This document shows positions 12,136 to 22,900 of a stretch of DNA of 64,000 nucleotides, piece after piece. The notes beneath the pieces are model-generated. The model saw nothing but the letters and a program-made list of their open reading frames with translations, had not been told where the DNA came from and made no database searches. This stretch comes from Amyloporia xantha. Taxonomy: Eukaryota > Basidiomycota > Agaricomycetes > Polyporales > Adustoporiaceae. The position numbers and the translations under genes were made by a program. The DNA lies in contig JAYKKR010000022.1 of assembly GCA_036971615.1 (NCBI GenBank), positions 558,001 through 622,000 on the forward strand. The letters are read 5' to 3'. Numbering within the stretch: position 1 is the stretch's first letter; each line of letters opens with the position of its first letter.

Positions 12136-12600
12136 CGTAATACAAATGAAGGAGAGACAGCGTGTTGCGCCCCACGTATAGATATAAACGAGCGTCAAAT
12201 GGCTGAAACTATACTTAGACGGAGAATATCCAGATGTATCGAGAAATGAGTCCTGACCTTTCCAAGTCTGATCTGTCTCAAACTTCCCCAACGCAACGGG
12301 CGACGGGCAATATGCAGGAACGCAAGAGAGGTAGGAGAGCGATTCATATTAATATCAGGACATTCGTCGCTTGTAGTCATGTGACGACGAGGCGCGAGTG
12401 CACTGTGCCAAGTTGGAGCTCGATCGCCGATCCCACCCCGCGCTGTCCTGGTCGCTGCTCGCATCGCTGCCCTGTCGTCTCTGCCTGCGTCCGGCCGTGC
12501 CCTGAAAAGGCTCTGCGAGTGCACCTGAGAAATACGCAAGATAGGCAAGTTTTTGTGGTGTAGATCACACTGCAGGCTGCAGGTCACACGACAGGTACAG
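12136..12600. promoter_or_regulatory. PLD 5' flank / promoter region, unit 1
   Basis: The DNA directly upstream of the phospholipase ATG contains an A+T-rich TATAGATATA stretch (about 12,177-12,187, plus strand) some 45 bp from the start, suitable as a core promoter for minus-strand transcription. The same DNA precedes the truncated copies in units 2-4, although unit 4 keeps only about 260 bp of it. No specific factor site is claimed. Confidence 0.4.
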
Positions 12601-12801
12601 GCTTGCTCAGAGCAGCAGTAGCCGTGCAGGTCTCACTGAGACCGTCCGTGAGACCGTCTCACTCCCCGCTTGCACTCTGTCAACGCCGTCTCCGCGCCTC
12701 TGTCCTGCGCAGGCGTCTAGTGGTATCTATTCCTACTCTGCACTATCGAACGGTCTTCCGTACGCTCTGCTCGGCCCCCCGCCATCATTCCTCTCCCTTT
12801 C

Positions 12802-12976
12802 GATGCCCCTAGCCATCATTTACCCGTCCCTACCTCCCGTCAACAACCCGCCCTCCCAGTCTGCTCGCGTCCGCCCGCTCGACGTCCTTGAGCAGCGGAT
12901 GCTCGAAACCGCCCTCCCCCGTGCGTAGCGCATAATCTATCTCCCCTGCGCCTGTACTAAACTGCTGACCCCGCAG
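12802..12976 (+). pseudogene. Short exon-intron relic, unit 1
   Basis: An ATG at 12,802 opens about 40 codons (reading MPLAIIYPSLPPVNN...). A well-formed intron follows, with donor GTGCGT, branch-like TACTAAAC and acceptor CCCGCAG at about 12,976. The next exon leads within 13 codons to TAG in units 1 and 2, but to TGG in unit 3, where the frame runs on into an SPDG motif. This may be the first intron of the decayed WD40-type gene that follows. No family was recognised for the N-terminal part. Confidence 0.4.
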
Positions 12977-13009
12977 ACGATCGATCGACATCCGCTAGCA
13001 GCCGCTAGC

Positions 13010-16000
13010 ACACAACAGTCGTTTCGCCGGACGGCGAAATCTCGAATGTCGATCGACGGGCGTTTAGACAGCGCTGGAGGTACTCAGCGCAACGTGACCA
13101 CGGCCTCAAGTCGTCGGATGAAGGCCCCCCATCCTCATACACGCTCTCCCACCAGCCATCTCCCCGGACGACGAGAATCGCCCGTATCGTCCGAGGGCTT
13201 CTGCGTCGTCAAGGGGCCGTGCTGTACGCACACAGAAGGACGTTGGCAGCGTGAGTAGTATGACGCTGCCGGACGCCCTTGGCAACGAATGCGCTTGCTC
13301 ACACGTCCGTCCAGAAGGTGCGTCGGAAATAGCGAAGAGCAGCTGAATGCCGCCCGGACAGCGCGGGGTGTACTCACGACAAGCAGGCGCTGCAAGCCAT
13401 CGCTGTATGAAGCCCTCGGATCAAGAGCGCAGACACCCATGCACGCCCTCCACCCGCTGTCTCGCCGGAAGACCAAATTTCGAATTTCGCTCAAAGCCCT
13501 TGCGAAGAGTGCACCCCTCTGCCCGATGCGAACTCGAACAGACGCTATGCACGTAGGCAAGCCGTGCGCCAAATCCGTCCGGTGCGTTCTGAACGCGCTT
13601 GACGACGTTCAACCTGGCTGATGATCCCCTCCAACAGCTGTCGCGGAAATCACAACCCCCGGGGTGGGGGCCGTTCAGACAGTGCGGGGCCCACTTTGCA
13701 CAGGCAGGTAGCATGCCCCGAAACTATTCGATCGGGGCCTCTCTTGCTGATCATCGCGTTCTGCCAGTGGTAGCGCCAGAACGCGAAAATATCAATTTTC
13801 GTCCAAAGCGCTTGCGCAAACAGGCAGGGCCATTCCAGCCAGACGCGGAAAGATGCCTCGAGAGCGGGGAGTCGTGCCAAGACCGTCCGGCACGTTCTGG
13901 ACGCGCACGACGACATCCAAGAGCGCAGATACCCCCCTGCAACAGCCGTTGGGGAAACCGCAACTAGCGATCGGGGGCCGTCCGGACGTTGTGGAAGGCA
14001 CTCAGCACAAGTGAGCGACGACGGACAGCACACTCCGAGGCTTCCCCGTCGACACCCCCGTTTCCAGCACGCGCCCTCTGCCAGCTACCTTCCCAGAAGA
14101 CAAGAATCTCAATTTCCGTCCGAGGGACTTGGGTCACGGGCGGGGGCGGGGATACCGGCGACGGCAGATGGTGTGGGTGCGGGAATGACGTGCCAGGACC
14201 GTCCGGCACGTTCTGGACACGCACGACGACGTCCCAGTGCGCAGATACCCCCCCTGCAACGGCCGTTGGGGAAACCGCAACCAGCGATCGGGGGCCGTTC
14301 GGACGTTGTGACAGGCACTCAGCACAAGCGCGCGACGACGACTAGCACGCTCCGAAGCTTTCGCGTCAGCATCCTCGCTTCTAACACGCGCCCTCTGCCA
14401 GCTATCTTCCCACAAGACAAGAATTCCGATTTCCGTCCAAGGGGCTTGGGTCACAGGCAGGGGGCGTGTGGTATCGCCGCGGACAGATGCTGTGAGTGCG
14501 AGAATGACGTGGCGAGAGCGTCCGGTGCGTCCTGGACGCCGGCGATGACGTTCACCCCCCATGATACCCCCTTTCTCGCAGGTGCATAGAAACCGCAAGC
14601 AACGGCCGGGGGATGTTCGGACGGTGCGGGGAATACCCCGAGCAAGGAATCGACGACGTCGAACACTCTCCGAAGCCGTCGGATCGCGTTCATCGATGCG
14701 TACGCCCGCCCTCCGCCAGCCGTCTCGCCAGAAGACGGAAATACCAAATTCCGTCCAGACGGCTTGCACGACGATCGAGGTCCGTCGAGTATGGACGCGG
14801 GTAGGTGCTAGGAGCACGGGGATGACGGGGCGAGACTGTACGGTACGTTCGCGATGCCCCCGACGATGCTCCCATTCGCTGACTCCCTCCCCAGCAGGCA
14901 TTACAATGATTGCGAACACGGATCGAGGGGCGCTTGAATGGCGCTGCGCATACCCAGCACACACGCGCGATGACGGTAAGCACGGTCCGAACGTCCTACG
15001 TCATGGCCCCCGTTGCTGACGATCGTTCTCCTTCAGCGGTTCCTCCACAAAACGAAAATGTCGAATGTCGTCCAAAGCACTTGCAGGAGACGTGCAGGTC
15101 GTTGAATATGGACTTGGGAAGATGCTGAGAGTGCGGTCAAGGCGCCGCGAAAGTGTCTGGTATGTCTGCAGGCCCCTAAGGACGTTTTCACCTGCTGATA
15201 GCCCTCTCGCAAAAGCCAGGGAAATCATAGATAACCACTCGGGGCTGTTCAGACTGTGCGGGGCGCGCTCTGCACAAGCGAGCGGTCTATGCGAGAACTT
15301 TGCAGAGTCGTCGCAACCGTCCTCGTCACTGATGCGCGTTCTTCGCTAGCCGTCTCACCCGATCGCGAAGAGGCGCAAACGGCTGAGGGGCAGGCGATGC
15401 TGATGGGCTGCAATCGAGACAGACTGGAGCAGACTGTCCGAGTGCACCGCAGGCCCAGACGACGTATCCGGACGGCAGGCTCGCATTGCCCTCGTCCACT
15501 GTGCCGTTGGGCGAAATGTTGGATTCTGCGCGGGGGCCTTGACGAACTGACGAGGGGCGATCAGAACGCGTATGGACGAACGTGACGGACGCCGCGATGT
15601 TCCTGGATCCCGCTTTCTGATGCTCCCAACGAGCATCGCTCGGCCGTTGTCGTGGGTATCGAGATCGCACAATCGTGGGCTTTCAGCCATGTTGACTCTG
15701 CCTGCGGGCGGGAGCGGCTGGACACAGCTGGAGAAGAACGTCAGCTATGTCCTGCTGCTCTCAGATACCGGTCTCCGCCGCTAACGCAAACTCACCGTCA
15801 GTGTTTTCGCCAGACGGCGAAATCTTGGCTTGCGAGCGGAGGGTACTGGGGGCGAGTGGATGATAGTCGAGACGCATGGGGAATGAAGTTAGGTGCGCGG
15901 CGTGGCCGCTCTAAATTCGACGCTGATTCGCGTCCTGCATCAGACATCTTGCACTACGGCAGAAGTTGGATTTGGGACTGTACGACGTGTAAGCAGGAGA

Positions 16001-16260
16001 TGATCAGGACACAAGAAGATGCTTACCCTTCAGACCCGCTTTCGCCGGACAGCGGGAAATGCCGTTCTGATCGTCGGTGGGCATCTGGGAGTGCAGCGAA
16101 TTGAAGGTGAGCATGCACCGCAGCCCTTCGACAACATCGGGGCACCCGCGCGTGTTCTCTGTGATGTATTACACAAGACAGAGAACGTTGAGTATTGCTC
16201 GAACAACGGCGGGACGGCCAGTGAAGATGAACGTACGTGCATCTGTATTCCTTGAATACC
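13010..16260 (+). pseudogene. Decayed WD40-repeat gene, unit 1
   Basis: No long ORF survives, but short WD40-like pieces recur on the plus strand. Examples are VVSPDGEIS near 13,025, TVRHVLDAHDD near 13,885, PLGKPQPAIGGRSDVVTG near 14,265, FSPDGEILA followed one frame over by SGGYWGRVDDSRDAW near 15,810, and LSPDSGKC near 16,035. Boxes resembling the SPDG motif fall near 13,160, 13,460, 13,775, 14,095, 14,405, 14,725, 15,048 and 15,355, a period of about 310 bp. A WD40 blade is about 129 bp, so each period probably held more than one blade or a blade plus introns. WD40 arrays of this kind occur in fungal NACHT/STAND proteins, but no NACHT domain is visible. The same stops and frameshifts are in every unit, so decay came before amplification. 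Confidence 0.5.
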
Positions 16261-18164
16261 TCTTCCATCGTTTGTGCATGATAGTTGTTTGGGAAATGCC
16301 GTCGACTGAGGGGAGGAGAAGAATGGAGGAGTTTGCTGGCAGCTGTGTTAACTTGCCGTCATCAGAAGTCAAATGTCTTCTGACCCCTGCAATTCAGCTT
16401 TCTGATGCTCCGGCATGTTGCGACAGGGAAGTGTTTTGTCTGAATCAACGCCGATCATATCAATTCAAAGACTCGGCAGATGCAGTGGCAATACTCTCGT
16501 GTTTCCGACGGAACACTGCTCGAGTTCTCACTGACATTCACGTTGTATCTCACCGGCTTATGTCCTCAGTTTATTGTAGTGTTTGAGGCAAATCTACATG
16601 CCCAGGGAGTGGGGTGGCAATTTGGGCTTGGCCATGCATGGAGACTCAAAGCTGTTCGGCAACTGTTGTTCCCAGCTTGTGATAGGCTAGGACAATGACG
16701 GCGGAATCTCCCAACTCTCGGATGGCAACTCGAATGCCATGCCGAGGACTCAAGTCCAACTTGTTCCGCCAACTAACAAATAGATATTCATATTGATTTT
16801 GCGTCTGAAGCCTATCAGCAATATACATACAATTCTGAGACCTCGAGCTCAGGTGCGACAGCATCAGTCTCAGTCATCGAGGCCGCAACTTGGATTTCCT
16901 CAAGTGCAAACATGCCAATTCAATATCGTCATTCCCTAGTAGTAACGTTACACTTGACCACATTCAGTACATATCCAATGCAGCGACGGCATGTTTAATT
17001 CTGCTTGTGTGTCCATCTCGGTGTCAACAGCAAAGTGTTTTGCTGACCTCCACCAAGCATCTGTTTTTGAGTTTGAGTATGCAGGTTTCATTCATCAGAG
17101 CCCACCGTGACAATCACTGCCCTTAGACTGTCCATGTACCGTAATCTTCCTCTGAGCCGTTGGACATACCATGACCCAGCAAGATTGTGTACATTTAATT
17201 CACCAATTTGGCCGGAGAAATTGAGAATGATGAATGCATTCAGAAGCCACATGTTCAGGACTCACACTTGGATGTGGGACATTTTCCGTGCGTGGAATTG
17301 GTACATCAGACAGCTTTACGACAGTGGTATTCATTCGTTGCTACGGCGCTTGCAGTTCAGAAGTTGCATCAGATGTATCCAAGCTTTCTCCGCCGTGTCC
17401 CCTTGATGTTTCAATGCAATTGGTCTCGACTCTCGAGCTCGCCTGCTCAAAATCTCGGCAAGGCCAACATGATTCTTGAGGATAGGCGGAACTACGGTGA
17501 CTCACAACATCATGAGTACTGCAGCAGTCATGGTCCGTGCACATGTATTCCAGTAGTATATAGGATCAAGGAAACCTACCTACTACCGCTGGACCTCATC
17601 CCTATTCTGTTTGAGTGCCTGCCCTCACAGTTCCTCCTACTATTGTACCTTGTGAAGGCAGAATGGACAAGTACGTAGTGGTTGTATGCTCACGCACCCA
17701 TCATCATAGGACTACATCAACATCCAGTCAGCATGGACCACAGGCTCTGCTACGGTCTGCCCAGCACGCACCGTTAGTTGGAGTTACAGGTTAGTATGCT
17801 GCTTCCCACGTATTGACACATCCGCTAATAAGCAATCACACAGGAATAAGTAGACTAGGTAAAGATATATTCAGAAGGGTAAATCATCAGTAGTACACAA
17901 AGTTTAGTATACATCCAAGTACGAAATAGGGGGGTGATGGACGTACCGATAGTCACGAGCTTCAGGTGAGCAAGGAGGCGTATCATACACACGGCGGGTG
18001 GATGTCTGCATCTGCAATGAGCGGAGCAATGAGATGACGTCTCCCTGCCGATAGACGAATGCAACGTCCATGACGGACGGAGGACAGATACCGTGTCTTG
18101 GATTGCCTAGATCACAACGGCATGGACCGAAGTTCTCGACGCAGAACCTGAGAACTGACATCAT
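16261..18164. other. Unassigned A+T-richer part of unit 1
   Basis: About 1.9 kb of lower G+C than the preceding WD40-like stretch. The longest open frame (plus strand, 17,208-17,678, 156 codons from its first ATG) is conserved in units 2 and 3 but has no recognised family. That conservation only reflects recent duplication. A poly-G tract near 17,930 varies in length among units: 6 G here, 11 in units 2 and 3. Confidence 0.4.
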
Positions 18165-18352
18165 TCAATTCAGATGCTTTCTTCTCACCATCTCAGCCAC
18201 TCGCGGCGCTGATCCCGCCGTGAAGAACACGCATGACAAGGAGTGAACACCGCCATTTTGAATGTGAGCCCAAGGGCAGAGTGGCCAGGTGGCGAGAGTG
18301 GACAGCTCGTTAGTATATGGATTGTGAATGGACGGCGCACCGCGGCCCACTG

Positions 18353-19923
18353 TCAATCCCAACAGCCAGCATCCTCACGCTGACAGTTCGATGTCAGTCT
18401 CCCCGACGCGGAGAGTTCATATTGAGCGGGTCTGGGCAAGCTGATGTCCTTCTGCGTGATCTGGTGCTTCGAGGACACATCGCTCGACTGATCGCTGCGT
18501 GAACGAGCAGCGAGATGCTCATTTAATACCTCACGCTGAAGCCGCGCAAAGTCAGCTCGCCCGACATCCTTTCCGCGCTCCTTCAGGAACTTGAAATACG
18601 GTAAACCTTGAGACCGTCAGAATCGGGGACAGACACAGAACAGAGATTGCACATACTAGTGCGAGGAAACTCGGGCAGGGTCTCCACATTGCGCAGGTAT
18701 GCGTTCGAGAACGCATAGTGCGTATGCAGCGACAGGAACTCGCGTAGTTGGCGATAGACGACCCAGCGCACCGCGCCGTTCGCGTACTCACACTCGATCC
18801 GAAACACAGCCTTGTGCCCGTGCAGCGGATGCAGGCTGTCGCTGACGCGGATCCGGAGGCGGTGGAAGAGGATGGGCACACGCCGATGTCCCTTCTCGTC
18901 GCGCTCGAACCACAGCCGGAGGACGAGAGCAGAAAGGCCGCCCGCGATGAGCTCATCCGTGATATTGACGGACTGCGGGACGACCGCGGACGCGTGCTGC
19001 GCATTCGTCCTGGACTGGCCCGCGAGTTGGGGCAGCAGCGAGCGCAGACGGTTCCATTTGGGCGCAGCGCTGGGTCTGCCGGTGCCCTCGCTCGAGCGCG
19101 AGATGTGCGGCATGGAATGTGAGTGCCGAGGACGAATTCTCTCCCTCTCCACCGTCGAACTCTGCGGGGACTGTGGGTCCTCGGGCGTTTGCTCACTCGC
19201 CTCGCCATTCTCGTGCGCACCGTCGTGGTCTTCCCGCGGCTTCGGACTAACCTCTAGACGAAACTGCGACGCCTCCTCTCTCGGCGTCTCGATGAGCCGC
19301 CTCAGGGGATTCCGAGACTCAAAATAATTGCTATCCCTCCTCTTGGCTATCTTCTCCGCCCTCTGCCGCTCCCGCTCCCTCTGCGAAGGATTTTCAAACT
19401 CCAGCACTCCCCGAAATGGCGTCGTCTGCGGGAAGTCGGTGCTGTTGTCCGGGACGACGCCATGATGGGTCTCTGGAGCCTGAGCGCTGGGCTCCGAAGC
19501 CTGCTTGGAATGCGTCCTCGAGTCAAGACGACCGCTAGACACCGACAGGGAGTAGCTGCGCGAGATGGACCTCGGAGGACCCGTCCTTCCAGATGGAGTA
19601 TCCGGAGGCGGGAGACGATAGCCTGAGATGGAGGATCTGCGGTCTGACTGAGTGCGCGTGTGTCGCCTGACTAGATTCGAGCGTGTGTTGAGGGGTGACG
19701 GTGGCTCATCGTCCTGCTGAGGTGACGCCGAATCCGTGTGATCCTCTTCATGTTCCGGAGACTCTGTGCGCACAAATCGACCAGCCTGGCTGGAGTGTGG
19801 GACAGGCGGCGACTGAGGATGTTCTGGACGGTCGCCGTCATGCTGCAACGAGGCGCGATGCTGATCAATGGCCTCGCGTACGACATCCACGAGACTGTGA
19901 GGAGGTTGGGCGATGCTCGCCAT
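18353..19923 (-). CDS. Truncated PLD (PX-domain) chimeric ORF, unit 2
   Basis: Exons 18,657-19,923 and 18,353-18,606 give 1521 nt, exactly 507 codons including the stop. Residues 1 to about 455 equal the N-terminus of the neighbouring phospholipase D: the disordered region and most or all of the PX domain, ending [10 protein letters not shown]. The frame then crosses the array junction at 18,523/18,524 into the end of unit 1 and adds about 57 residues (VLNEHLAARSRSDQSSDV...) before a TGA. The PH region and both catalytic motifs are absent, so it cannot be an active phospholipase. If expressed from its duplicated promoter, it could be a phosphoinositide-binding fragment competing with full-length PLD; that is inference. 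Unlike the resident gene, its first exon has no MITE. Confidence 0.6.
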
Positions 19924-22900
19924 CGTAATACAAATGAAGGAGAGACAGCGTGTTGCGCCCCACGTATAGATATAAACGAGCGTCAAATGGCTGAAACTAT
20001 ACTTAGACGGAGAATATCCAGATGTATCGAGAAATGAGTCCTGACCTTTCCAAGTCTGATCTGTCTCAAACTTCCCCAACGCAACGGGCGACGGGCAATA
20101 TGCAGGAACGCAAGAGAGGTAGGAGAGCGATTCATATTAATATCAGGACATTCGTCGCTTGTAGTCATGTGACGACGAGGCGCGAGTGCACTGTGCCAAG
20201 TTGGAGCTCGATCGCCGATCCCACCCCGCGCTGTCCTGGTCGCTGCTCGCATCGCTGCCCTGTCGTCTCTGCCTGCGTCCGGCCGTGCCCTGAAAAGGCT
20301 CTGCGAGTGCACCTGAGAAATACGCAAGATAGGCAAGTTTTTGTGGTGTAGATCACACTGCAGGCTGCAGGTCACACGACAGGTACAGGCTTGCTCAGAG
20401 CAGCAGTAGCCGTGCAGGTCTCACTGAGACCGTCCGTGAGACCGTCTCACTCCCCGCTTGCACTCTGTCAACGCCGTCTCCGCGCCTCTGTCCTGCGCAG
20501 GCGTCTAGTGGTATCTATTCCTACTCTGCACTATCGAACGGTCTTCCGTACGCTCTGCTCGGCCCCCCGCCATCATTCCTCTCCCTTTCGATGCCCCTAG
20601 CCATCATTTACCCGTCCCTACCTCCCGTCAACAACCCGCCCTCCCAGTCTGCTCGCGTCCGCCCGCTCGACGTCCTTGAGCAGCGGATGCTCGAAACCGC
20701 CCTCCCCCGTGCGTAGCGCATAATCTATCTCCCCTGCGCCTGTACTAAACTGCTGACCCCGCAGACGATCGATCGACATCCGCTAGCAGCCGCTAGCACA
20801 CAACAGTCGTTTCGCCGGACGGCGAAATCTCGAATGTCGATCGACGGGCGTTTAGACAGCGCTGGAGGTACTCAGCGCAACGTGACCACGGCCTCAAGTC
20901 GTCGGATGAAGGCCCCCATCCTCATACACGCTCTCCCACCAGCCATCTCCCCGGACGACGAGAATCGCCCGTATCGTCCGAGGGCTTCTGCGTCGTCAAG
21001 GGGCCGTGCTGTACGCACACAGAAGGACGTTGGCAGCGTGAGTAGTATGACGCTGCCGGACGCCCTTGGCAACGAATGCGCTTGCTCACACGTCCGTCCA
21101 GAAGGTGCGTCGGAAATAGCGAAGAGCAGCTGAATGCCGCCCGGACAGCGCGGGGTGTACTCACGACAAGCAGGCGCTGCAAGCCATCGCTGTATGAAGC
21201 CCTCGGATCAAGAGCGCAGACACCCATGCACGCCCTCCACCCGCTGTCTCGCCGGAAGACCAAATTTCGAATTTCGCTCAAAGCCCTTGCGAAGAGTGCA
21301 CCCCTCTGCCCGATGCGAACTCGAACAGACGCTATGCACGTAGGCAAGCCGTGCGCCAAATCCGTCCGGTGCGTTCTGAACGCGCTTGACGACGTTCAAC
21401 CTGGCTGATGATCCCCTCCAACAGCTGTCGCGGAAATCACAACCCCCGGGGTGGGGGCCGTTCAGACAGTGCGGGGCCCACTTTGCACAGGCAGGTAGCA
21501 TGCCCCGAAACTATTCGATCGGGGCCTCTCTTGCTGATCATCGCGTTCTGCCAGTGGTAGCGCCAGAACGCGAAAATATCAATTTTCGTCCAAAGCGCTT
21601 GCGCAAACAGGCAGGGCCATTCCAGCCAGACGCGGAAAGATGCCTCGAGAGCGGGGAGTCGTGCCAAGACCGTCCGGCACGTTCTGGACGCGCACGACGA
21701 CATCCAAGAGCGCAGATACCCCCCTGCAACAGCCGTTGGGGAAACCGCAACTAGCGATCGGGGGCCGTCCGGACGTTGTGGAAGGCACTCAGCACAAGTG
21801 AGCGACGACGGACAGCACACTCCGAGGCTTCCCCGTCGACACCCCCGTTTCCAGCACGCGCCCTCTGCCAGCTACCTTCCCAGAAGACAAGAATCTCAAT
21901 TTCCGTCCGAGGGACTTGGGTCACGGGCGGGGGCGGGGATACCGGCGACGGCAGATGGTGTGGGTGCGGGAATGACGTGCCAGGACCGTCCGGCACGTTC
22001 TGGACACGCACGACGACGTCCCAGTGCGCAGATACCCCCCCTGCAACGGCCGTTGGGGAAACCGCAACCAGCGATCGGGGGCCGTTCGGACGTTGTGACA
22101 GGCACTCAGCACAAGCGCGCGACGACGACTAGCACGCTCCGAAGCTTTCGCGTCAGCATCCTCGCTTCTAACACGCGCCCTCTGCCAGCTATCTTCCCAC
22201 AAGACAAGAATTCCGATTTCCGTCCAAGGGGCTTGGGTCACAGGCAGGGGGCGTGTGGTATCGCCGCGGACAGATGCTGTGAGTGCGAGAATGACGTGGC
22301 GAGAGCGTCCGGTGCGTCCTGGACGCCGGCGATGACGTTCACCCCCATGATACCCCCTTTCTCGCAGGTGCATAGAAACCGCAAGCAACGGCCGGGGGAT
22401 GTTCGGACGGTGCGGGAATACCCCGAGCAAGGAATCGACGACGTCGAACACTCTCCGAAGCCGTCGGATCGCGTTCATCGATGCGTACGCCCGCCCTCCG
22501 CCAGCCGTCTCGCCAGAAGACGGAAATACCAAATTCCGTCCAGACGGCTTGCACGACGATCGAGGTCCGTCGAGTATGGACGCGGGTAGGTGCTAGGAGC
22601 ACGGGGATGACGGGGCGAGACTGTACGGTACGTTCGCGATGCCCCCGACGATGCTCCCATTCGCTGACTCCCTCCCCCAGCAGGCATTACAATGATTGCG
22701 AACACGGATCGAGGGGCGCTTGAATGGCGCTGCGCATACCCAGCACACACGCGCGATGACGGTAAGCACGGTCCGAACGTCCTACGTCATGGCCCCCGTT
22801 GCTGACGATCGTTCTCCTTCAGCGGTTCCTCCACAAAACGAAAATGTCGAATGTCGTCCAAAGCACTTGCAGGAGACGTGCAGGTCGTTGAATATGGACT

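Larger units (their letters stand above)
10223..18523. repeat. Tandem array unit 1 (8301 bp with MITE)
   Basis: First unit of a direct tandem array. It starts inside PLD exon 2 (TAATGCCTCACGC), covers exon 1, the MITE and the PLD promoter, then about 6 kb of upstream DNA. Excluding the MITE and its extra target copy, it is about 7788 bp. Its left edge has at least six single-base differences from units 2-4 within the first 370 bp; the rest is nearly identical. Left of 10,223 the sequence continues into the complete phospholipase gene, so this unit is joined to the original locus. Confidence 0.93.

Noticed and set aside
11979..12291. Upstream in-frame ATG at 12,291 as the PLD start
   Set aside because: The 52 extra residues lie across the TATA-like promoter stretch and look unlike the rest; the ATG at 12,135 begins a typical disordered N-terminus.
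13010..16260. CRISPR-like array because of regular spacing
   Set aside because: The repeats are long (about 310 bp), diverged and protein-derived, in a eukaryotic context; no short identical repeats with unique spacers.
12603..16590. Functional NLR/WD40 gene
   Set aside because: No NACHT or other nucleotide-binding domain, many stops and frameshifts, and every unit shares the same defects.
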